From the NCBI GenBank assembly GCA_029560815.1, contig JAKQKF010000232.1, positions 1 to 6,381 on the forward strand: a stretch of DNA of 6,381 nt, written 5' to 3'. Source of the DNA: a bacterium (GTDB taxonomy: Bacteria; KSB1; UBA2214). The notes below the pieces were generated by a model. The model was not told where the DNA came from. It saw nothing but the letters and a program-made list of their open reading frames with translations, and did not search any database. Made by a program: the position numbers and the translations under genes. Below, in pieces: positions 1-5,981 of this stretch (positions are counted from its first letter, which is position 1; each line of letters starts with the position of its first letter).

Positions 1-231
1 TGCGCCTGCGGCGGGGATGTATTCTATGACAGCTATAACATGTACGGCGGGGTGGACAAGGTCATCCCGGTGAATTTCTACGTTTCGGGCTGCCCGCCAC
101 GGCCGGAGGCGATCCTCTACGGTGTGGCCGTCGCCCTGGGACTGGCGCCCAAAAAGGTGGCCAAAAAGTCGATCAGCGATCTGCCGGACACTCTGGATCT
201 CAATCCTCCCATGCTGGAGCTGCGCAAATAA
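1..231 (+). CDS. NuoB-like small subunit of a group 4 [NiFe]-hydrogenase/complex I family (C-terminal part)
   Basis: The frame is open from base 1, so only the last 76 codons are present; the stop is TAA at 229-231. This subunit carries the proximal [4Fe-4S] cluster that passes electrons between the large catalytic subunit and the rest of a membrane complex. Visible here are a Cys at codon 1 (CACGGD), the segment [17 protein letters not shown], and [13 protein letters not shown] with the last cluster Cys at codon 31. The FYDSYN...GGVDKVIPV wording is closer to Ech/Mbh-type hydrogenase small subunits than to respiratory NuoB, which usually reads YHYSYSV..GCD; this assignment is from memory of the families. 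The tail after the GCPP motif is short, as usual. The neighbouring hydrogenase-like sensor supports a hydrogenase role. A quinone-linked complex I subunit remains the alternative. Confidence 0.85.
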   Translation, partial: CACGGDVFYDSYNMYGGVDKVIPVNFYVSGCPPRPEAILYGVAVALGLAPKKVAKKSISDLPDTLDLNPPMLELRK

Positions 232-237
232 ATTTGC
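224..237 (+). repeat. Small inverted repeat across the stop codon, followed by a T-rich tract
   Basis: GCAAAT and ATTTGC are perfect complements separated by two A residues and span the TAA stop of the upstream gene. A T-rich stretch follows at 233-262 (TTTACTTGTTCTTTTT and TATTTT). The stem is only five to six base pairs and AT-rich, so it would be at best a weak intrinsic terminator. It may be chance. Confidence 0.25.
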
Positions 238-262
238 TTTACTTGTTCTTTTTCGCTATTTT
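234..262 (+). promoter_or_regulatory. Candidate sigma70-type promoter for the sensor-kinase cassette
   Basis: TTGCTT (234-239) and TATTTT (257-262) are separated by exactly 17 bases. The match to consensus is 3/6 for the -35 box and 4/6 for the -10 box. The site lies in the only AT-rich stretch of the 129-base gap, about 100 bases before the start codon of the sensor kinase. The spacing is good but the boxes are weak, and the sigma-factor preference of the organism is unknown. Confidence 0.3.
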
Positions 263-297
263 ACCCGGAGAGAATTGCGGTCAGCAGGATCCCGGGC

Positions 298-327
298 CCC
301 CTCCCGAAGCGTTCCGAGCGGGGCGGG
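298..327 (+). other. GC-rich hairpin in the leader of the sensor kinase gene
   Basis: Bases 298-306 can pair with 319-327: eight of nine positions pair (one G-U) with a single C-C mismatch around a 12-base loop. No T-run follows, so it does not look like an intrinsic terminator. If the promoter at 234-262 is real, this structure would lie in the 5' leader of the sensor mRNA. A role is not shown by the sequence. Confidence 0.3.
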
Positions 328-360
328 TCAGGTTTCAGCCAACGCAAGCATGGGCGACCG

Positions 361-2409
361 ATGGATCCCATTGTAACCACCATAGAGAACCGCTGCAAGC
401 GCTGCTATCTCTGCGTCCGCCGCTGCCCTGCGAAGGCCATCCGCGTCGAGAACGGACAGGCCAAGGTGATGGCAGAGCGCTGCATCACCTGCGGTTACTG
501 TGTGCGCGTATGCCCTCAGCACGCGAAGCACATCCGTGATGGAATCGTGCATACCCGCGAGCTGCTCTCCGGCGAGGAGGAGACCATCGCCCTGCTGGCG
601 CCCTCATTTCCCGCGGCTTTCACCGGCGTGCGCCCGCTGCAGGTGGTGGAGGGGCTGCACAGGCTCGGCTTTGCCAGGGTCTACGAGGTGGCCCTGGGTG
701 CGGATCTGGTCGGGGCTGAATATGCCCGGCTCAAAGAGGCCGACATCATGCCGATCATCGTCACCTCGCCCTGCCCTGCGATCGTCAATTTCATCGAAAA
801 ATATTACCCCGAGCTTCTGCTGATCCTGGCGCCGGTGGTCTCGCCGATGATCGCTCTGGCGCGGCTGATCAGATCGCAGTGGCACCCGAAAGCCCGTATG
901 GTCTTCATCGGACCCTGCATCGCCAAAAAGAGGGAGATGGATGATCCCAAGACCGGCGGCCTCATCGACGAGGTGCTCACCTTCGAAGAGCTGACGGCCC
1001 TCTTCCGCAGCGAAAAGATCGAACTCGTGCGGCTGCCGGACCGGGCCCCCGATGGGCCTGAAGCGGGCATCGGCCGGGCTTTTGCCGTTTCGGGCGGACT
1101 GCTCGATACGGCCCGCATCCCGGGCGGCACCCTGCAGAACAAGGTGATCGTCACCGAGGGGCGGGACCGGATCCTCGACGCCCTGCACAAGGTGAGCGAG
1201 GGCAACATCGAGGCCCGTTTCCTCGACCTCCTCTTCTGCGAAGGCTGCATCAATGGTCCGCAGATGGACAACGATCTTTCCGGCTTTGTCCGCAAGGACA
1301 AGGTGATCCATTTTCTCCACCACAGCGATGAGAACACTTCTTTTCAGGAACGCAGCCGCTGGATGGAGAAGATCAAGCCCGTCGATCTCAGCCGTGAATT
1401 CACCCGCGAGGAGATCTCGCTGCCCCTGCCCTCGGATGAAAAGCTGGCGGAGATCCTCGCCATCACCGGCAAGAAAACGCCGGAGGACGAACTTAACTGC
1501 GGCGCCTGCGGCTATCCGACCTGCCGCGAGAAGGCTATTGCGGTCTATCAGGGCATTGCTGAGGCGGAGATGTGTCTGCCCTACCTGATCGACCAGCTGC
1601 AAAAGACCGAGGGTGAGCTGACCGCCTCCAACGTGGAGCTGAAAAGGTCGATCGAAACCCTGCGGCGAACCCAGGCGCAGCTGCTGCAGTCGGAAAAGAT
1701 GGCCTCCGTCGGCGAACTCGCCGCCGGTGTGGCGCACGAGCTCAACAATCCGCTCGGCGGCATTCTCATCTACACCAGCCTGCTGCTGGAGAAAGCCGCC
1801 AACGGGGCGCAGGATAGAGAAGATCTCGAACTGATCAGGGCGGAGACCGAACGCTGCAAAAAGATCGTACGCGGCCTGCTCGATTTTTCGCGTCAGACGC
1901 GCATCGAGGCGGCTATTGCCGATCTCAACCAGATCCTGGCCGGCACTCTTGCCCTGGTGACTCAGCAGGCCCTCTTTCACAATATCAAGGTGGAGCAGAA
2001 TTACCTCCCGGGCCTGCCCAAGGTCTTTGTCGATATCGGCCAGATCCAGCAGGTTCTGCTCAATATCATCCTCAACGCCGTCGAGGCGATGCACGAAAAG
2101 GGGACGCTGACCATCACGACCACGTCGGACCCGGCCAAACAGCAGGTCATGCTGACCATCCGTGATACAGGCAAGGGGATGAGCCCGGAGCTTCTGGCCA
2201 GGATCTTTGAACCCTTTTTCACGACCAAACCGCGCGGGGTCGGCACCGGGCTCGGACTCTCCATCGCCTACGGGATTATCCAGCGCCATCATGGCGAGAT
2301 TCTGGTCAAAAGCACACCGGGTGAAGGCAGTGAATTCACGATCGTTCTGCCGGAGGCGGAGAAGATGGTCATGACCGATATCGAGCTGGCAGGAATCGAA
2401 AAGGAATAG
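361..2409 (+). CDS. [FeFe]-hydrogenase-like iron-sulfur sensor histidine kinase
   Basis: This 682-residue protein is probably a soluble sensor kinase; no signal peptide or membrane segment is seen. Domains in order: two [4Fe-4S] ferredoxin motifs (C12, C15, C18, C22 and C41, C44, C47, C51); an [FeFe]-hydrogenase large-subunit-like domain at about 75-320; a four-Cys Fe-S domain (C380, C383, C388, C405, PF04060 type); a coiled coil at about 408-445; HisKA with VAHELNNP (H459 phosphoacceptor); and HATPase_c with N572, DTGKG at 602-606, FEPFFTTK and GTGLGLS. The H-cluster motifs are altered: L1 is TSPCP (C138), L2 is the normal PCIAKKRE (C186), and L3 is CEGC (C293, C296). Sensing redox state or H2 rather than catalysing H2 turnover is inferred. 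ATG 361 has no clear Shine-Dalgarno sequence; the frame is open upstream to 232 but has no other ATG, GTG or TTG start there, and the ferredoxin motif at residue 12 fits this start. The stop lies 18 bases before the next start. Confidence 0.93.
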   Translation: MDPIVTTIENRCKRCYLCVRRCPAKAIRVENGQAKVMAERCITCGYCVRVCPQHAKHIRDGIVHTRELLSGEEETIALLAPSFPAAFTGVRPLQVVEGLHRLGFARVYEVALGADLVGAEYARLKEADIMPIIVTSPCPAIVNFIEKYYPELLLILAPVVSPMIALARLIRSQWHPKARMVFIGPCIAKKREMDDPKTGGLIDEVLTFEELTALFRSEKIELVRLPDRAPDGPEAGIGRAFAVSGGLLDTARIPGGTLQNKVIVTEGRDRILDALHKVSEGNIEARFLDLLFCEGCINGPQMDNDLSGFVRKDKVIHFLHHSDENTSFQERSRWMEKIKPVDLSREFTREEISLPLPSDEKLAEILAITGKKTPEDELNCGACGYPTCREKAIAVYQGIAEAEMCLPYLIDQLQKTEGELTASNVELKRSIETLRRTQAQLLQSEKMASVGELAAGVAHELNNPLGGILIYTSLLLEKAANGAQDREDLELIRAETERCKKIVRGLLDFSRQTRIEAAIADLNQILAGTLALVTQQALFHNIKVEQNYLPGLPKVFVDIGQIQQVLLNIILNAVEAMHEKGTLTITTTSDPAKQQVMLTIRDTGKGMSPELLARIFEPFFTTKPRGVGTGLGLSIAYGIIQRHHGEILVKSTPGEGSEFTIVLPEAEKMVMTDIELAGIEKE

Positions 2410-2415
2410 CGTATG

Positions 2416-2421
2416 AGGAGA
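2416..2421 (+). promoter_or_regulatory. Ribosome binding site that fixes the start of the first receiver gene
   Basis: AGGAGA lies six bases before ATG 2428. An in-frame ATG at 2413 immediately precedes this motif and would place the ribosome binding site inside the coding region. The later start is therefore preferred, and it also aligns the acidic triad at residues 11-13 with that of the next receiver. Confidence 0.75.
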
Positions 2422-2427
2422 AGCAGC

Positions 2428-2871
2428 ATGGCCGAACAGGGAAAAATATTGCTGGTCGATGATGATCCCGATTTCAACATCATCAACCGCACCATACTCG
2501 AAAGCGACGGCTACTACGTCGAGGAGGCGAAGGACCCCGAGAGCGCCTGGGAGAAGATCCTGAGCTGGAAGCCGGACCTCATCTGCCTCGATGTCATGAT
2601 GCCAACCGGTACGGAGGGCTTTCATTTCGCCTACAAGGTCAGGCGCGATGAGGCGACCCGGCATATTCCCATCCTTATGATCACGGCGATCCACCAGCAC
2701 AGTGATTTCCGTTTCTCCACCGAGGATGGCGAATATCTGCCCGTCGACGAATTTGTCGAAAAACCGATCAAGCCCGAGGTGCTGCTGGCGAAGGTCAAAG
2801 CCCTGATCGCTGCGGCCCGCCCGGCACTGCCCAGGCCGGCCGACGACAAGGGCATCGGCCTGAAAAAATAA
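2428..2871 (+). CDS. Single-domain response regulator (receiver 1)
   Basis: A 147-residue CheY-like receiver with no output domain. Visible residues are the acidic triad D11-D13 (LLVDDDPDF), the phosphoacceptor D55 (CLDVMMP), the switch T86 (LMITA) and K112 (EKPIKP). The T86 to K112 gap is about four residues longer than in CheY and carries the acidic/aromatic stretch FRFSTEDGEYLPVDEF. A Pro/Lys-rich tail of about 20 residues follows the fold. It lies 18 bases after the Fe-S sensor kinase, which makes it the natural phosphate acceptor of that kinase (inference). It is clearly related to the next gene: both share LLVDDDPDF, a PILM-T strand, the F-FS-ED loop and KP-KP. With no DNA-binding domain, its output is probably a protein contact or phosphate transfer. 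Confidence 0.92.
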   Translation: MAEQGKILLVDDDPDFNIINRTILESDGYYVEEAKDPESAWEKILSWKPDLICLDVMMPTGTEGFHFAYKVRRDEATRHIPILMITAIHQHSDFRFSTEDGEYLPVDEFVEKPIKPEVLLAKVKALIAAARPALPRPADDKGIGLKK

Positions 2872-2891
2872 AACTAACCTGGACCCTCTAC

Positions 2892-3308
2892 ATGGAAAAG
2901 AAAAAACGCATACTCCTGGTCGATGACGACCCCGACTTTGTCGACATCAACCGCATGATCCTTGAGGCGGCCGATTACATAGTCGATGAAGCCGATACCG
3001 TCGCCATCGCCCTGCAGCGGCTCGAGGAGGAGTCCTACGATCTTTTGATCATCGATCTGATGATGGAGGAGCGCGACTCGGGCTTTACTCTCACGTACGC
3101 CGTACGCAGTGATGAACGGCTGCGGGATCTTCCCATCCTCATGCTGACTTCGGCCCAGGAAAAGACCGGCTTCAGCTTTCAATTCAGTGAAGATCGGGAG
3201 TGGATGAAAGTGGATGATTTCGCCGCCAAGCCGCTCAAACCCGCCGAGCTGGTAGCGAGGATCGAAAAACTGACCGGGAAAGGCACTCCGCATGATGCAA
3301 AGCCGTGA
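2892..3308 (+). CDS. Single-domain response regulator (receiver 2)
   Basis: A 138-residue receiver, tandem paralogue of the preceding gene. D11-D13, phosphoacceptor D55 (IIDLMM), T86 (LMLTS) and K113 (AKPLKP) are all present, so it should be phosphorylatable. Position 58-59 reads EE where most receivers have a Pro after the MM pair. The same extended stretch between T86 and K113 is present (FSFQFSEDREWMKVDDF). The start has only a weak ribosome binding site (TGGA about 11 bases upstream), but alignment of residue numbering with receiver 1 supports ATG 2892. The end overlaps the next gene by 17 bases, which suggests translational coupling to the hybrid kinase. There is no output domain. Phosphate donor and target are not shown by the sequence. 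Confidence 0.92.
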   Translation: MEKKKRILLVDDDPDFVDINRMILEAADYIVDEADTVAIALQRLEEESYDLLIIDLMMEERDSGFTLTYAVRSDERLRDLPILMLTSAQEKTGFSFQFSEDREWMKVDDFAAKPLKPAELVARIEKLTGKGTPHDAKP

Positions 3309-4779
3309 GGCGAGGATCCTAGTGGTGGACGACGAGGAGATCATCCGCATCGGCTGCCAGCGCATCCTGCAAAGTCCCGGTTTCAGCGTCGACCTGGCGG
3401 AGAATGGACGCATCGGCTGGGAGATGGTACAGAAAAACAGATATGATATGATCCTGGTCGATCTGATGATGCCGGAGATGGGCGGACTGGAGGTGCTTGA
3501 AAAGGTCCAGGCTTATGACGAGCAGATCATCACCATCATCATCACCGGTTTTGCCACTATCGAAACGGCAGTGGATGCGATGCGCAGAGGGGCCTATGAT
3601 TATCTGCCCAAGCCCTTCTCTCCGGAAGAGCTGCGCACCAAGATCCGCCGCGGCCTGGAGAAGCGCTGGCTGCTCCTCGAAGCGGAGAACCTGCGCCGGG
3701 AGCGCGATCGCAATCTGCTCGAATTGTCGAATGAAAAATCGCGCACGATGACGCTGATCAACTGCATGAGTGAGGGTTTGATCGCCACCAACCGCGCCGG
3801 ACAGATCGTGCTGATGAATCCGGCGGCCCAGAAGCTGCTCAATCTGCCGCCGGAGAATGTCGTCGGCTCCACGGTCGAGGGGCTGCTCGGTAATCCGGAA
3901 CTGGAAAAACTTATCGCCGGAGAGCTGGAGACTGTTGCCCGGACGGCCACCGTCACCAGCACCGAGTTCGCTGTCGCTGGAGAGCGCTTTCTCCAGTCGA
4001 ATACTGCCCCCCTGCACGACGACAAAGGCGAGGTCTGGGGCAGCGTGACGGTCCTGGTCGATATAACCGAAGACAAAAAACTCGATCAGCTCAAGAGCGA
4101 TTTCGTCAGCCTCGTCAGCCATGAACTCAAGTCGCCGGTGGCGGCAATCGCCGGCTATCTCAATCTCATCATCGATGGACTCACCACCGGCAAGCCGGAG
4201 AAGGAGCGGGAGATCATCCAGCGCTCGCGCGACAAGGCCGACAGCTTGCTGATGTTGATCAACGACCTGCTCGACATGTCGCGCGCCGAGCGCCGCGGCG
4301 TCGCCAAGGTGAAAGAGCCGCTCCAGCTGGCGCCCATTCTTGAGGAGACCCTGCAGTTCTACCAGAACGAAGCCGCGGCCAAGTCGCTCTCGATCAGCAT
4401 GGAAGGGGTCGATAACCTGCCCGAGGTGGTGGGCAACCGCGATGACCTGGCGCGCCTCTTCGCCAATCTGGTCAGCAACGCCATCAAGTACACGCCGGAA
4501 AAAGGCGAGGTCAGGGTGACAGGCCGCAAGCGCAACGGCCATATCGAGGTGGCGGTCAGCGACACCGGCATCGGCATTTCCAAAGAGGAGATGCAAAAGG
4601 TCTTTGGCGAATTCTTCCGCGCCCGTAACGCCCTGGCGCACAAGATCTCCGGCACCGGCCTGGGGCTGGCCATCTGCCGCCGCATCATTGATGACCATCA
4701 CGGCCAGATCACGGTCGAGAGCGAAATCGACAAAGGCTCCACCTTTCGCGTCATCCTGCCGGTCCGCTCCGGCCAGTGA
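3292..4779 (+). CDS. Hybrid sensor histidine kinase, REC-PAS-HisKA-HATPase
   Basis: A 495-residue soluble kinase with an N-terminal receiver. The receiver (about 7-122) has D13/D14, phosphoacceptor D57 (LVDLMMPEMGG), T85 and K107 (LPKPFSP), with normal CheY-like spacing. A charged helix (about 120-150) leads to a PAS domain (about 152-260: CMSEGLIATNRAGQIVLMN and a closing VLVDITE). HisKA has FVSLVSHELKSP with H277; HATPase_c has N396 (SNAIKYTP), DTGIG at 424-428, FGEFFRA and GTGLGLA. There is no membrane segment. It starts ATGATG at 3292, inside the previous gene, with GGGAAAGG at 3276-3283 as a plausible ribosome binding site; ATG 3295 is an equivalent alternative. Position and architecture suggest the REC accepts phosphate from a partner kinase, such as the Fe-S sensor, and tunes this kinase. 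That is inference, and the PAS ligand is unknown. Confidence 0.94.
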   Translation: MMQSREARILVVDDEEIIRIGCQRILQSPGFSVDLAENGRIGWEMVQKNRYDMILVDLMMPEMGGLEVLEKVQAYDEQIITIIITGFATIETAVDAMRRGAYDYLPKPFSPEELRTKIRRGLEKRWLLLEAENLRRERDRNLLELSNEKSRTMTLINCMSEGLIATNRAGQIVLMNPAAQKLLNLPPENVVGSTVEGLLGNPELEKLIAGELETVARTATVTSTEFAVAGERFLQSNTAPLHDDKGEVWGSVTVLVDITEDKKLDQLKSDFVSLVSHELKSPVAAIAGYLNLIIDGLTTGKPEKEREIIQRSRDKADSLLMLINDLLDMSRAERRGVAKVKEPLQLAPILEETLQFYQNEAAAKSLSISMEGVDNLPEVVGNRDDLARLFANLVSNAIKYTPEKGEVRVTGRKRNGHIEVAVSDTGIGISKEEMQKVFGEFFRARNALAHKISGTGLGLAICRRIIDDHHGQITVESEIDKGSTFRVILPVRSGQ

Positions 4780-4808
4780 AATCGCCTGTCAATGGACACT
4801 CCTTGCAG

Positions 4809-4818
4809 AAGGAAGAGG
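4809..4818 (+). promoter_or_regulatory. Ribosome binding site that fixes the start of the DRTGG gene
   Basis: AAGGAAGAGG ends three bases before ATG 4822. An in-frame ATG at 4792 would add ten residues (MDTPCRRKRT) unlike the family, whose members begin close to an M-L-x-x-I pattern. The strong site therefore favours 4822. Confidence 0.7.
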
Positions 4819-4821
4819 ACC

Positions 4822-5163
4822 ATGCAACTGCGCCAGATGATTGAAACGATGGACCTGAAGGTGCTCAGCGGTGATCCCGAACTGCCGGTCGAGGTGAGCA
4901 GCGCCTATATCTCAGACATCCTTAGCGACGTGATGGCCAAGGCTGTCAAGGGGTCGGTCTGGATCACCAACCAGACCCACATGAATGTCATCGCCATCTG
5001 TTTTTTCAAGAGCCTGGCCGCTGTGGTCCTGCCCGACGGCCTCGAACCGGACGAGACCGTTCTGGCCAAAGCGCGGGAAAAGAATATCCTGCTCCTGTCG
5101 ACGCCCTTTTCTGCATTTGAAGTGGCGGGCAAATTGTACGCTTTAGGCCTGCGCGGACTATAG
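4822..5163 (+). CDS. Stand-alone DRTGG-domain protein, hydrogenase-associated type
   Basis: A 113-residue single-domain protein resembling the DRTGG family (PF07085), often annotated loosely as an HPr serine kinase-like regulator although it has no kinase domain. Visible family features are a short N-terminal helix (MQLRQMIETMDLKVL), AYISDILSDVMAKA at about 28-41, GSVWITNQTHMNVIAI at about 44-59, a hydrophobic strand LAAVVLPDG, and STPFSAFEVAGKLYALG near the end. The literal DRTGG string is absent, as is common in this small type. Such genes are frequently found beside [FeFe]-hydrogenase and Fe-S sensor genes in anaerobes (family knowledge, recalled). It starts 42 bases after the hybrid kinase and so probably belongs to the same operon. 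A ligand-binding or regulatory role is likely; substrate and partner are unknown. Confidence 0.82.
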   Translation: MQLRQMIETMDLKVLSGDPELPVEVSSAYISDILSDVMAKAVKGSVWITNQTHMNVIAICFFKSLAAVVLPDGLEPDETVLAKAREKNILLLSTPFSAFEVAGKLYALGLRGL

Positions 5164-5190
5164 TGCCGGCTCTAACTTAGGAGAGAAGAG

Positions 5191-5670
5191 ATGGCCAACC
5201 TTTTTCTTGCCCATGAAATCGTCGCGATGAACGTGACCGAGGAGCGCAATGGCGCTCTCTTTTATGAGTCCCTTGCCCAGAGTGCCGAAAGCGCGGCGCT
5301 GCGCACCGCCGCCGCTGCAATTGCCCGGCAGGAAAGAGCGCATGAAGAACGTTTTGCCCAGCTGGCCGAGAGCCTGGAACAGCCGCCATCGGCGGAGAGC
5401 TATGCCGGCGAGTACGAAGCCTACCTCGAGCAGCTCTGGCAGAACAAGATGTTCACGGATGAGCAGGACGCCATTGACACCGCTGCCAGCCTCGATGACC
5501 TCGCCGCAGTCGAGTTCGCCATGGAGACCGAAGAGGCGACCCTCAACCTGCTGCGCCAGCTGGTCAAAGAGATCGATCCCCGCGATCTCGCGGTCGTGCA
5601 GGAGACCATCGTCGAGGAAGAGGCCCATCTGGATCAGTTGCGCCTGGTGCTGCATCAGCTGCGCACCTGA
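5191..5670 (+). CDS. Ferritin-like diiron protein, rubrerythrin family without rubredoxin domain
   Basis: A 159-residue four-helix protein, nearly all helical. Both ExxH pairs of a diiron site are visible: E48-x-x-H51 (RQERAHEE) in the second helix and E143-x-x-H146 (VEEEAHLDQL) in the fourth. Acidic partners lie in helix one (E17/E18, EERNGALFYESLA) and helix three (E112-E115, METEEATLNLL). There is no CxxC pair, so the rubredoxin domain of classical rubrerythrin is absent. The family commonly reduces peroxide or handles iron and O2 in anaerobes, which would suit protection of Fe-S and hydrogenase proteins (inference). AGGAGA at 5179-5184, six bases before ATG 5191, supports the start. It lies 27 bases after the DRTGG gene and is likely the last gene of the operon. 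Confidence 0.85.
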   Translation: MANLFLAHEIVAMNVTEERNGALFYESLAQSAESAALRTAAAAIARQERAHEERFAQLAESLEQPPSAESYAGEYEAYLEQLWQNKMFTDEQDAIDTAASLDDLAAVEFAMETEEATLNLLRQLVKEIDPRDLAVVQETIVEEEAHLDQLRLVLHQLRT

Positions 5671-5694
5671 CCCTGGAGCCGCCGCATAAAAGAT

Positions 5695-5723
5695 TTGCCC
5701 CCTTGCAAAAAAATTCCTATCTT
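5695..5723 (+). promoter_or_regulatory. Candidate sigma70-type promoter upstream of the SGNH-like fragment
   Basis: TTGCCC (5695-5700) and TATCTT (5718-5723) are separated by 17 bases, each matching 4/6 of the consensus. The site sits in the 152-base gap after the diiron gene, next to a run of seven A residues. It could drive the short secreted ORF or, if that ORF is dead, the peptide transporter at 6041. Prediction by eye only. Confidence 0.3.
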
Positions 5724-5739
5724 TCACTCCACTGCGACG

Positions 5740-5764
5740 GGCCTCCGGCATCGTACCGGCGGCC
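5740..5764 (+). other. GC-rich hairpin in the gap after the diiron gene
   Basis: Bases 5740-5748 can pair with 5756-5764 with one T-C mismatch and a seven-base loop. No T-run follows, so an intrinsic terminator is not supported. It could be a leader structure or a partial transcription end for the upstream operon. No other feature was recognised in this gap. Confidence 0.3.
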
Positions 5765-5822
5765 ACGCAGTGACCGCACCACAACAGCCTGGCACAGCTC
5801 CGGACAAGTAAAGAGAGTAAAG

Positions 5823-5981
5823 ATGCGCTGCAGTAACATGCTGATTTCGCTGTTCCTCCTGCTCGGCGCGACCCTCCTCAACGGGCAGGAGCTGCTCCCG
5901 CAGGATGGGGATGTGGTCGTCACCCTGGGCAACAGCATCACCGGGCTGGGCGCAAGCCCGGCCGGGGAAGAAGCTTGTTAA
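5823..5981 (+). pseudogene. Probable remnant of a secreted SGNH/GDSL-type hydrolase gene
   Basis: A 52-codon ORF starts with a signal-peptide-like segment (MRCSNMLISLFLLLGATLL). After a short linker it reads DGDVVVTLGNSITGLG, which matches the first block of SGNH hydrolases with the nucleophile Ser at residue 38 in GNSIT. Whole enzymes of this family are about 200 residues or more, and the Gly, Asn and Asp-x-x-His blocks are missing. After the TAA stop, the -1 frame reads LLKPLVDEIFNQWQVIP up to a second stop at 6026-6028, which could be the C-terminal end of a gene with a large internal deletion. Upstream AAAGAGAGTAAAG is a poor ribosome binding site. A genuine small secreted peptide cannot be excluded. 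Confidence 0.5.

Noticed and set aside
361..1320. Reading the first gene as a catalytic [FeFe] hydrogenase
   Set aside because: The L1 Cys is replaced by Pro, L3 is shortened, and the protein ends in a full histidine kinase, which favours a sensory role.
604..2700. 698-codon open frame on the minus strand
   Set aside because: It lies opposite the Fe-S sensor kinase and receiver 1, both of which have full sets of family motifs. Its translation is low in recognisable domains, and long antisense frames are expected in GC-rich coding DNA.
3319..4701. 460-codon open frame on the minus strand
   Set aside because: It mirrors the hybrid kinase codon for codon and shows no domain pattern; it is a shadow of GC-rich codon use.
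5691..5710. Possible terminator TTTGC-CCCCTT-GCAAA after the diiron gene
   Set aside because: The stem is only five base pairs and is followed by A residues rather than T residues on the coding strand.
5158..5784. 208-codon minus-strand open frame over the diiron gene
   Set aside because: The plus-strand gene has a good ribosome binding site and complete diiron ligands; the minus frame has no recognisable family.
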